In this document: in pieces, positions 52,298 to 60,623 of the stretch | How positions within the stretch are numbered: the first letter of the stretch is position 1 | Layout: each line of letters starts with the position of its first letter | Origin: Allobosea sp. 117 | Lineage (GTDB): Bacteria > Pseudomonadota > Alphaproteobacteria > Rhizobiales > Xanthobacteraceae | Length of the DNA stretch: 64,000 nucleotides | NCBI RefSeq assembly: GCF_000702305.1 | Contig: NZ_JNLC01000012.1 | Coordinates: 360,336 to 424,335, forward strand | Direction of reading: 5' to 3' | Position numbers and translations under genes: made by a program | Notes under the pieces: generated by a model | What the model was told of the DNA's origin: nothing | Database searches by the model: none | The model's input: only the letters and a program-made list of their open reading frames with translations

Positions 52298-53952
52298 TGG
52301 TCGTCTCCCGCGAGATCGAACAGGCCCGGCTGGGAGGCGAAAAGGGACAGCGTTTTGTCGGCCGCCTTGGGCGCGGGCGGCGCCTTCGGCAGATTTTCGA
52401 CATTGAGGCTGTAGTCGTCATGGCCCCATTCGCAGCGCTCGCGAATGTGGTTCGGAATCTTCTTCACCGTCAGGTTTGGCCAGGCGGATGTGTTGCCGCG
52501 GAACGCCGCGCAGAGCACGAGCAACGTGCGTCCGTCGCCGACCTCCTCGCTCAAGGCGTCAAGCTGCTCCGGCGAAAGCGTCTGCGTCGTCACATAAATG
52601 AAGTCACGCTCGGTCGACGTGCCATGTTGCCAATAGACGCTATCGCTCGGCGCATAGGTGAAGCCCTCGATCTTGCACAGCGCTTCGGCGAGCATCTCGG
52701 CATTGTAGGCCTTGCTGATGACCTCGCGGCCCCACTTGTCCTTTTCGAGGAGCGACGGCGCGAGCTTGAAATAGCGGAATCCGCCGCCACCCTGCCAGCC
52801 TGTCACCTCGGTCACGCCGCCCTTGTCTTCACCGTCAATAACCTTCTTCAGGCGGGGAATGATGTGGGTGTGTGCATGCTCGCCCAGCTCCACCATGATC
52901 CACCGCCGGCCCATCTTGTGGGCGACGGCGCCGGTGGTGCCGGATCCAGCGAAGGAGTCGAGGATGAGATCGGCCGGATGGCTGGCAATCTCGATAATCC
53001 TTTGCAAGAGACGCTCTGGTTTTGGTGTTGCGAACAAACCATCGCCGAAGAGCTGCTTGCTCTCCTTTTTTGCCTCGTCGTTATGGCCAGACTCCTTGTA
53101 GTCCCACCATGTCGTAGCAGGTATGGTGTCCGTCACTTCGGATATAAATCTTTTAATTGCAGGTCGCGCGCTGCCGTCGACACCAAACCAAATCCGATTA
53201 TCATGAATTAACTCGGCGAATTTTTCTTTCGTGTAACGCCAGCTAGTTCCTGGAGGAGGCATTACCTGGCGGCCCGATGGCGTCGTTACAGGAAAAATGG
53301 CATAGTCTCGGACCTCATTGCGAAGCACGTCACCCGCCTTCCAAGGCCCACGAGGGTCATTGTCTCGATTGGTGTATCTGGATGTCTGAACTTCCGTTTT
53401 GGGCAGCCTATTGATTCGAACCCGTTCAATATCTTTCGCGATAACAAGAATAAAATCATGAGAGACCGAAAGCAGCTTTGAATCTGATTTTGGAGCGTAT
53501 TTTTTTTGCCAAGCTATTGTTGTTATAAAATTCTTTCTACCAAATATTTCATCACATATCACCTTCAGATAATGCGCTTCATTGTCGTCAATTGTAATCC
53601 AAAGTGAGCCGCTATCTGACATTAGTCGTCGGATCAGCTCCAGCCTCTCGCGGATCAGCGAAAGCCAGAGAGAATGTTCAATTCCATCCTCGTACTCATC
53701 GAAAGCGCTGCCCGTGTTATAGGGCGGATCAATAAAGACGCATTGGACCCTTCCAGAAAATTCCTGCTCAAGCGCCTTCAGCGCGAGCAGGTTGTCGCCG
53801 AAGATCAGCCTGTTGTCGAAAATGTCGTCATCGCTCACCCGATGCTTCGCGTGATAGGACTTCTCCGGGTCCTCCAGCAGAATGCGCGGTTCTAGCCGCG
53901 GCCGGTTCTCTTTGCCCACCCAGGTCAGTTCGAGTTTTTGTTTTTTGGTCAT
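52294..53952 (-). CDS. mod: Type III DNA methyltransferase, Mod subunit
   Basis: 552 residues. The catalytic DPPY (75-78) precedes the AdoMet motif FAGSGTTG (334-341), the beta-class order of N6-adenine methylases and type III Mod proteins. The region between them (about residues 140-300) is the target-recognition part, and its DNA (about 53100-53600) is clearly A/T-richer than the flanks, suggesting exchange of specificity. It overlaps both neighbours by 4 bp. It methylates the recognition site and guides Res. Confidence 0.92.
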   Translation of the reverse strand: MTKKQKLELTWVGKENRPRLEPRILLEDPEKSYHAKHRVSDDDIFDNRLIFGDNLLALKALEQEFSGRVQCVFIDPPYNTGSAFDEYEDGIEHSLWLSLIRERLELIRRLMSDSGSLWITIDDNEAHYLKVICDEIFGRKNFITTIAWQKKYAPKSDSKLLSVSHDFILVIAKDIERVRINRLPKTEVQTSRYTNRDNDPRGPWKAGDVLRNEVRDYAIFPVTTPSGRQVMPPPGTSWRYTKEKFAELIHDNRIWFGVDGSARPAIKRFISEVTDTIPATTWWDYKESGHNDEAKKESKQLFGDGLFATPKPERLLQRIIEIASHPADLILDSFAGSGTTGAVAHKMGRRWIMVELGEHAHTHIIPRLKKVIDGEDKGGVTEVTGWQGGGGFRYFKLAPSLLEKDKWGREVISKAYNAEMLAEALCKIEGFTYAPSDSVYWQHGTSTERDFIYVTTQTLSPEQLDALSEEVGDGRTLLVLCAAFRGNTSAWPNLTVKKIPNHIRERCEWGHDDYSLNVENLPKAPPAPKAADKTLSLFASQPGLFDLAGDDQ

Positions 53953-55763
53953 GCTTGGTCCATTGCGGCTGGGGCGATCGCCGGCGCAGCCGCGCTGGCA
54001 GGAGCCTGTGGGTTCTGAGCGGCATCCAATTCGGCCAATCGAAGGAGGGCCTTCTCGGCAAGTGGCTGCGCATCGGTGAGATTGCGGAAGATGGCCAGAA
54101 AGCCGCGATCGACCTGCATCGCCCTGGAGGTCGCGAAGATCACCTCAGAAAGGTGATTGGTCTCCTGCGATATCTCGCGCTCCTCCTCGGCGGTGAGGGC
54201 CGGAGCCGCTTTGGCAATAAGCCTTGGCAGGCGATGTGCGACGAAGGCCATGATGAAATAGCGGCCGTGCCGGAAAAACATCCTGCGGTCATAGGCCGTC
54301 TCGGACCGCTCGCTGCCGGCCAGGATGCGGTCGACGAATTGATAGATGCGGACGAGCCTGCAGATCCGAACGCCGGATATCGATGCCGGGAAAAGTTGGG
54401 AATAAATCGCGCCTTCCTGTTCCCATAGGCGACCGATCTCGCGCTTGGCGATGACGACGAGGTCGATCGCGTTCTGTCCCCTATGGCCCCTTCGCTGCCC
54501 GTCCGTAACGGCGAACGCGAGGCACGCCAACGCGAGCGCCGCCTCTTCGAGTGTGAACGCATCGTCCTGCCGGATCCGGGATTCCGCGGACGGCCGATAA
54601 TGGTAGCGAATGCCGACGGCCGCGAGTTCCTGCCGGATCCGCTCCTGATTGGGATCGAGCGCTGCGAAATCGACGCCCCGCACCTGATTCTGGTAGTTCC
54701 GCGCCCGCGTCACGCGGACAGCGAAATCGTCGGCCGGATCCGGAACCTCGATGATCGTGATATGAAGCTTTGCGTTATCAGAGATAGCTGCCGCCAGCGA
54801 CGCCGTCGTGATGGAGCCCGCGGTCTGGGCGCCGTTGACGATCGAGAACGCTGCGAGCCCGAACACGCAACGGTCGGGGGAGCCCGGCGCGGGCGTGATG
54901 GCAGACGTGACAGCCGTGATGCCATTGTTCAGGTAGAAAAAATCCTCCGGACGTCGCCGCACGGTTTCCTCGATCGCGACATTCACACCGACCGAGCCGA
55001 GATAGTGCCGGATGTTGCGTTCAAAGAGCGCGGTCCCATGCTCGGTCACCAGCGCCGCAAGGTCCTGGCCCTTCACCAGCCCATAGACCGCCTTCCGCGG
55101 CGCGGTCACACTCGACCATTTTTCCAAGGTGAGACGGATATCGACGGCTTGGGTTGCCTGCTCGGCGACCATCCAGTCATAGGTCTGCGTGATGCCGACA
55201 ACGGTGGCGCTCATGCAGTCCGAAAGGCTGTTGCACTGAGCGACGAAGGCGTCGAGGTCCACTTTCGCATGGATGTCCAACGCTTCGCCGAGGAATGGAA
55301 GAATTAGGCAGATCTTCACGCCCGGCGTGTCGAGCGCTTCCTCGATTTCATCCAACCGGTTCCTGACCGCCGCATTGAAGCCGTCGAAGCGCCGCTCGAT
55401 GAGCGCTTTAGCGCCATTGATGAACTTGAGCGTCTCGGCCTGATTTGGACCTGTGCCCTGCGGATTATCGGCGTTGTTTGGCCGCTTGTACTTGGATTGA
55501 ACAACAATGAGGCGTTGCTTCGCGCGATCGAAATGGAGTGCGTCGATACCACCATCGTCACTACCGTCGACCAGTGCGCCAGCAGCGGTCGCATCGGCGA
55601 TCCCGCATATTCCGCACAGCGCATAAGCCGCGAGTGAACGTGAACACCGATCAATGTCATGCTGGTCAGCTGTCCATTTCTGAGCGCGTTCCGGCACCAA
55701 GGGGAAAAACCGGCGCCGGAGCGCAGCTTCGATGTGAGCGATTTTCTCCGCAGCGTTGGGCAT
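53949..55763 (-). CDS. AIPR-family protein with nuclease-like motif
   Basis: 604 residues. The central region has the AIPR (abortive infection phage resistance) signature FFYLNNGITAVTSAITPAPG and FSIVNGAQTAGSI. Residues 65-95 contain D74 in GGIDALHF and Q89-S-K91 in LIVVQSKYK, the D...QxK form of a restriction-endonuclease-like site. Family function is linked to phage defence; the target is unknown. It lies between the SNF2 helicase (3-bp gap) and mod (4-bp overlap), so it is probably a working part of the system. Confidence 0.88.
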   Translation of the reverse strand: MPNAAEKIAHIEAALRRRFFPLVPERAQKWTADQHDIDRCSRSLAAYALCGICGIADATAAGALVDGSDDGGIDALHFDRAKQRLIVVQSKYKRPNNADNPQGTGPNQAETLKFINGAKALIERRFDGFNAAVRNRLDEIEEALDTPGVKICLILPFLGEALDIHAKVDLDAFVAQCNSLSDCMSATVVGITQTYDWMVAEQATQAVDIRLTLEKWSSVTAPRKAVYGLVKGQDLAALVTEHGTALFERNIRHYLGSVGVNVAIEETVRRRPEDFFYLNNGITAVTSAITPAPGSPDRCVFGLAAFSIVNGAQTAGSITTASLAAAISDNAKLHITIIEVPDPADDFAVRVTRARNYQNQVRGVDFAALDPNQERIRQELAAVGIRYHYRPSAESRIRQDDAFTLEEAALALACLAFAVTDGQRRGHRGQNAIDLVVIAKREIGRLWEQEGAIYSQLFPASISGVRICRLVRIYQFVDRILAGSERSETAYDRRMFFRHGRYFIMAFVAHRLPRLIAKAAPALTAEEEREISQETNHLSEVIFATSRAMQVDRGFLAIFRNLTDAQPLAEKALLRLAELDAAQNPQAPASAAAPAIAPAAMDQA

Positions 55764-55766
55764 GGC

Positions 55767-58628
55767 TCAGTCCAACGTCCAGCGGATGGTGAAAAGAGGT
55801 GCAACTTCGACCCTCTGTTCGAGCTTGGACTCGATCTGGGCGATGAGATCAGCACGCTGCCGGTCGATCTGGTCCTGCGCGTCGAAGAGCGAGCGCCGCT
55901 TCTGATTTCGCGTCGATTCGAGCGTTTTGATCTGTTTCTGCCCCGCGAGCTTTTCTTCGAGGGTCAAGGCGGTCGTGGCAGCGCGGCGAGCTTCCTTGAT
56001 GAGCCTGTCGATTTCCTTGATCTCGCGCTCCAACCCGACCTTGAGGTCATCTGCCCAGCCATCGAGCTTGTCGGCTTCGGCTTCGAAGAAACGCGCGTTT
56101 CTTTCCGACACGCTTCTGCGGATCAGCGCCTGACTTTCGCTCAATGACCTATCGAGACGCGTCATGGCCCCGCCGTCGGGGGTGATATCCTGTCCGCGCG
56201 TGCCATGAATCGTCAGAAGGCGATCGCAGACTTCGCGGGTGAGCAAATCGCCTTCATCGGTGATCCCTGAAAGAAGGATGTGGTCCTCCGCCTCGTCGAG
56301 GGCCTCAACCGTCATCAAGGATGCGACCAGCCAGCCGGCCTTACCGATGAAGGGCTCCAGAATGCTGATTTTCCCGGAATGGTTGGCGTAGTCGAAACGT
56401 ACCTCTGCCGGGGCGAGCGGGCGTTCCTTCGCGCGCGCGACAACGGCTTCGCCCAGGGGATGATTGAGCCGATAGGTGTGTGCCTCGCCGGACCGTCGCG
56501 GCAATTCGTAAAGCCCGGGCGGAATGGCGGCGCCATTTGCCCATTGAGGCCGTGCGGGCAAGGTGAACGACGAGCTGTTGTGGAACGTCGCCAACCCGTC
56601 GAGTTCATGGCGCGTCAGGCGCATCAACCACTGCTCATAGCGATCGAGATGAACCTTCGCGTCCTCGTCTCGAATCCGGAGCTTCTCTCGGACCTCGTCA
56701 TCGAATTTTTCGAGGAGCTTCTGCCGCGTCTGGCTCATGGCCACATTGATTTCGAGGCTCAGCTCTAATTGTAGCTGGTCGAAGGCGGCCCGGATTTGTT
56801 CGGGTTGACGGCACTCCTGGTAGATGCCGGCTATCCTCTTCTCGAAATCGACCCCGGACTCAATCGCGCCTAAGACCTCGTCGCTCGCGCCGAACACCCC
56901 TTCGAAAAGGCGAAATTTTTCGGAGAGCAGCTGATAGACGCGCTGATCCGCCTCGTTCTTGCGATTGATGAAGTTCACAACGACGACGTCGTGCTTCTGG
57001 CCGTATCGATGGCAGCGGCCGATGCGCTGCTCCACACGCTGTGGATTCCACGGCAGGTCATAGTTCACGACGAGCGAGCAGAATTGCAGGTTGATGCCCT
57101 CGGCGCCGGCCTCCGTCGCGATCATGATCTGACCTTCATCACGGAAGTAATCAACCAGCGCAGATCTCATGTCCGCGGTTCTGGACCCCGTCATCCGGTC
57201 TGACCCGGCATGCCGCTCGACCCAGCGTGCATAAATCTCACGCGACAAAGGGTCTGTGTTTGTGCCGTTGAACAAAACAATGCCGCCTGCATATGGGCTA
57301 CTGGCGAGAATGCGTTGAAGGTATTCCTGCGTTTTCCGTGACTCGGTGAAGATGATCGCCTTTTCAGCGCCACCAAGTTCGCGCGCTTTTGCGCAGGCCA
57401 CGTCCAAGGCCTTCAGCAGGGCCTTGCCCTTGGCGTTGTGTTCTATCGAGGTCGCCAGCTTCGAAAAGGATTCTAGTTCTGCAATTTCTGCCTCAATGGC
57501 TTTGCGGTCGGCGTCGGTCAGTGGTTCTTCCTCCGCCTCCTCCGGCCACTCGTCGGCAGTCTCATCGAGAGCTTCGAAATCCTCGGAAAGCTCCTCCTCC
57601 AAAGGCGTCGCGACAGGGTGGGCATCCAGCTTTGCCTTTAGTCGCTGCGAGATTGAATTCAGGGCGCCTGCGATCGCAAATGTCGACGACGCCAGCAGTT
57701 TGCGTAGGACAAGCGTCATCAGCGACCGCTGTCCTGAGGGCAGCGCCTGGAGATTGTCGCGCTGCAGGTAGTCGGAAACGAGCTGATAGAGACGGTCTTC
57801 ACCGTCCGCGGGCGTAAACTCCTCGACCAGAGGCAAGCGACGCGTGTACGGGATATACGCGGTCACCTGGCGCCGTAGTGTCCGGTGGCAGATCGGCTTC
57901 AGACGCTCCTTCAGCGCTTCGAAGTTGCGCTTATCTCCCGGATTCGCGAACTGTTCCCGGAAACTCTTAATGTCACCAAAGGCATGCTCGTCAATGAAAC
58001 TAACGAGACCATACAATTCCAGCAACGAATTCTGGAGAGGAGTTGCAGTCAGAAGCAGCTTGTTCTTCTGGGCGAGTGCATTCTTGAGCGTGTTCGCGAT
58101 GACATTCGACGGCTTGTAGACGTTCCTGAGGCGGTGAGCCTCGTCAACCACCACAAGATCCCAAGGCACCCTATGCACGTCTGACGCCTTGGAACGCGCG
58201 AACTGATATGAGCAGATCACGATCGCATTGTGGACTTCGAAAGGCTGAAGAACCCCATCCCGGATGGACTGGTTATAAGACTTGGATTCCAAGATCACAC
58301 CGGGGAGCAGAAATTTCTCGCTCAGTTCCTGGTGCCATTGTTTGCGCAAGTTCGAGGGCACAATGACCAGGATACGACGCTTTCTTTCGGCCCATCGTTG
58401 GGAGATGACCAACCCGGCTTCAATCGTTTTTCCGAGACCAACCTCATCGGCAAGCAGCGCGCCCTTTGAAAGGGGCGATGCAAAGGCAAACAGCGCAGCG
58501 TCAACCTGATGCGGGTTCAGATCGACCTGAGCGCCGGCCACCGCTCCAGCCAAACGTTCAGAGCTATCTGGCGCGCACCGTTTCGTGAGCTCGTAGGCCA
58601 GGTACTTTGCATGGAAGTCAGTGATCAT
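55767..58628 (-). CDS. SNF2-family DEAH helicase (DISARM DrmD-like/RapA-like)
   Basis: 953 residues from ATG 58628, with GGGAGG upstream. Walker A is DEVGLGKT (61-68), the DEAH box is at 162-165, and the C-terminal helicase half contains EAGAEGINLQFCSLVVNYDL and QRIGRCHRYGQKHDV. The long C-terminal extension is rich in charged coiled-coil helices. Similar proteins occur in DISARM and other defence loci as translocases. It overlaps the preceding HTH gene by 11 bp. Its role with type III restriction is not something I can assign from known systems. Confidence 0.9.
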   Translation of the reverse strand: MITDFHAKYLAYELTKRCAPDSSERLAGAVAGAQVDLNPHQVDAALFAFASPLSKGALLADEVGLGKTIEAGLVISQRWAERKRRILVIVPSNLRKQWHQELSEKFLLPGVILESKSYNQSIRDGVLQPFEVHNAIVICSYQFARSKASDVHRVPWDLVVVDEAHRLRNVYKPSNVIANTLKNALAQKNKLLLTATPLQNSLLELYGLVSFIDEHAFGDIKSFREQFANPGDKRNFEALKERLKPICHRTLRRQVTAYIPYTRRLPLVEEFTPADGEDRLYQLVSDYLQRDNLQALPSGQRSLMTLVLRKLLASSTFAIAGALNSISQRLKAKLDAHPVATPLEEELSEDFEALDETADEWPEEAEEEPLTDADRKAIEAEIAELESFSKLATSIEHNAKGKALLKALDVACAKARELGGAEKAIIFTESRKTQEYLQRILASSPYAGGIVLFNGTNTDPLSREIYARWVERHAGSDRMTGSRTADMRSALVDYFRDEGQIMIATEAGAEGINLQFCSLVVNYDLPWNPQRVEQRIGRCHRYGQKHDVVVVNFINRKNEADQRVYQLLSEKFRLFEGVFGASDEVLGAIESGVDFEKRIAGIYQECRQPEQIRAAFDQLQLELSLEINVAMSQTRQKLLEKFDDEVREKLRIRDEDAKVHLDRYEQWLMRLTRHELDGLATFHNSSSFTLPARPQWANGAAIPPGLYELPRRSGEAHTYRLNHPLGEAVVARAKERPLAPAEVRFDYANHSGKISILEPFIGKAGWLVASLMTVEALDEAEDHILLSGITDEGDLLTREVCDRLLTIHGTRGQDITPDGGAMTRLDRSLSESQALIRRSVSERNARFFEAEADKLDGWADDLKVGLEREIKEIDRLIKEARRAATTALTLEEKLAGQKQIKTLESTRNQKRRSLFDAQDQIDRQRADLIAQIESKLEQRVEVAPLFTIRWTLD

Positions 58629-58869
58629 CCTGCCTCCCACGACGTGCCGCCTTCAAGTCCGAAGGCTTTGGCTCACTCTGCGCCGCCGACGGGTTGAGGG
58701 CGACCTTCTGCGCCTCAATCCACCGATCAAGATCAATGCGCTTGAACCGCCACTGTCCTCTTACCTTGAATGCCGGGATCTCCGCTCGCTGAGCCATCGT
58801 GTAGACAGTTTTCTCCGCCACCTTCAGCAGGCTTGCCACTTCCGGCAATGTCAGGATTTCGTCGGGCAT
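58618..58869 (-). CDS. Small helix-turn-helix (excisionase-type) protein
   Basis: 83 residues from ATG 58869. The N-terminus ILTLPEVASLLKVAEKTVYT followed by PAFKVRGQWRFKRIDLDRWI is the MerR/excisionase HTH domain. It is first in the defence operon and probably represses or tunes it, or helps in element excision. Its end overlaps the SNF2 gene by 11 bp. Confidence 0.85.
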   Translation of the reverse strand: MPDEILTLPEVASLLKVAEKTVYTMAQRAEIPAFKVRGQWRFKRIDLDRWIEAQKVALNPSAAQSEPKPSDLKAARRGRQDDH

Positions 58870-59024
58870 TGGCCAACCGCGGTTTAAGGTTGCCAATGGA
58901 TGCCAGATAGCGCCAGCTTACGCTAGCCTCGGTCAGAGGGGCGGAGCCTGGAGAGATCGAACTCGCGCCCTACACGAGAGACCGCGGGATGGTAGGCCTG
59001 CGCGCTGGCACCACGAGCACTGCT

Positions 59025-59690
59025 TCAAGCAGTGAAGGTGACGGGGCTCTGTCGCTGCAACTGCGCCAGTCGGGCGATATCTCTGCGAATGCGTCGCAGC
59101 TCGGGCCATGGGAAATGCCGCCCCTCGGCGCCATCCGCTCCGATGGCGATCAGCACGTCGAGCTTCGCCGAGAGGCCGCGCAGAGAGACGGCATCCGTTG
59201 CAAAGAGTCTCGCGATCAAGCGCTCTTCTTCGTCGGATGTTGCCGCCTCTTCTTGCCGGGTGACAGAGTAGCCGATGGCGCGATCAGCGTCGTCCCAGCG
59301 CCGCTGATGTGCCCACAGTGCGCCAGCGACTTCGTCGCGCCGCGTGCGAAGCGACGGCAGGTCGGCCGCAAGCTCATCGAACTGCCGCATGGAACCAATC
59401 CGCATCGGCGATGGCAGTTCGGCCGCAGTAAGAACCGCCTCCGGGAAGCCGATCGTTCGCGCAAGTTCGGACTCCAGACGCTGCTGTTTCCGACACAGGG
59501 CGAGCGTGCGCCGATGCGCGGCGCGCCACGCTTTCCACTCAATGACAGCTGCGTCCGTCGTGCCGGCATCCTGCGACGCGGCAGCAGCCGAACTGTTGAA
59601 GGAAGAGCCGCCGACCGTCACGAGGGCGGCAGAGAGAAGGTCCCTTCGGGATGGCCGGGACAGACTCGTGCTAATCTCAGAATCAGCCAT
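59025..59690 (-). CDS. Hypothetical protein with Tat-like signal
   Basis: 221 residues. The N-terminus RPSRRDLLSAALVTVGGSSF resembles a twin-arginine signal with an Ala-rich cleavage region (SSAAAASQD). The rest is helical and Arg/Glu-rich with no recognised domain. It is divergent from a small HTH gene. Such proteins are common cargo of integrated elements in this order; no function is proposed. Confidence 0.65.
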   Translation of the reverse strand: MADSEISTSLSRPSRRDLLSAALVTVGGSSFNSSAAAASQDAGTTDAAVIEWKAWRAAHRRTLALCRKQQRLESELARTIGFPEAVLTAAELPSPMRIGSMRQFDELAADLPSLRTRRDEVAGALWAHQRRWDDADRAIGYSVTRQEEAATSDEEERLIARLFATDAVSLRGLSAKLDVLIAIGADGAEGRHFPWPELRRIRRDIARLAQLQRQSPVTFTA

Positions 59691-59796
59691 GATCCGAGCT
59701 CCAAGCAGCTTGGGTTGTGGTCAGGCCGGGCTGAGTGTTACCGCACTTAGTCCGGCCGTCGAAACGATAGAAATAGTATCAAATAGGGCCCGACTC

Positions 59797-60078
59797 GTGT
59801 CAACTCAGGATGAAGAAACGGGACCTGAGCTCATCACGACGCGACAAGTGAAGGCGGCCCGAGCGCTGTTGGATTGGTCGCAGGCCGACTTGGCGAGAGC
59901 GGCAGATGTGTCCGAACCGACGCTTGCACGATTGGAAGCTGAAGACGGAACATTAGGCGGACGTCGAAGGACGAATGACAAGCTCCGCAGCGCCCTGGAG
60001 CGCGCCGGTATTGAGTTCATTTCCGAGTCCGACGGCGGGATAGGTGTCCGCTTTCGTAAGCCGTCAGCGTCCGACTGA
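59797..60078 (+). CDS. Helix-turn-helix (XRE-type) regulator
   Basis: 93 residues. The HTH is ARALLDWSQADLARAADVSE followed by PTLARLEAEDG. A GTG at 59797 is the most sensible start; the frame runs further upstream inside the opposite gene without homology. Likely a repressor of the mobile-element genes or of the divergent exported protein. Confidence 0.75.
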   Translation: MSTQDEETGPELITTRQVKAARALLDWSQADLARAADVSEPTLARLEAEDGTLGGRRRTNDKLRSALERAGIEFISESDGGIGVRFRKPSASD

Positions 60079-60623
60079 CGCTGCATCAGCCGCAGCAGAC
60101 GCGTGAACAAACTGCGGGATCAGCGCAGCTCGACGGCAGGTTCGTTGCAGCGTTTCTGCACGGCAGCGGACACTGATTGGTATCTTCAGTGCAGGTTCGA
60201 CGGCAGCGCGACCCTGTAGCAGCCGGGGCGGCGTTAGCGCGTCATAGGTTGGCTCGGGCCGCCGTCAACGTTGCTCGGTTGCTCTTTCGTAGTATATTCG
60301 GCATGCTTTGTTAGTTTATGTGCGACCGTGGCAGATTAGAAGGGATTGATGGCAAGATAAAGCGGATTTTCAATCCGCGCGGGCGACGCCCGTAAAATGT
60401 TGTCTGCACGTTGTTTTCCGTTCCGGAAAACGGATCTAAGCGGCCCCGCGGAAGGTGCGGATCTGCGCGGCGGTCGTTCAAAAGATTGATATTTGGCCGA
60501 TTTTCGTGTGCATGCGCAATGTGCGCTCCGCCGGCCCTGCGCCAAAGCCGACGTTTCCACGCTATACTTTGATCGCTTGTTTTTCGACTTGCGGCGCGCG
60601 CTTTGGCGGCCAAACGTGCGGTC
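60079..60623. promoter_or_regulatory. Hairpin-rich spacer upstream of the relaxase; oriT candidate
   Basis: No gene is seen. Three hairpins occur close together: GCGGATT-TTC-AATCCGC (60362-60378), GGGC-GAC-GCCC (60381-60391), and GTTTTCCG-TTC-CGGAAAAC (60413-60431). Short direct repeats GCAGGTTCG (60136-60144, 60191-60199) and CGACGGCAG (60131-60139, 60198-60206) lie further upstream. Because a relaxase gene follows, a transfer origin here is plausible. Confidence 0.4.

Noticed and set aside
58925..58990. tRNA-like fragment (GATCGAACTC context) near the start of the defence operon, possible attachment remnant
   Set aside because: The stems do not pair and no acceptor or anticodon arm can be built; no matching copy was found at the other side.
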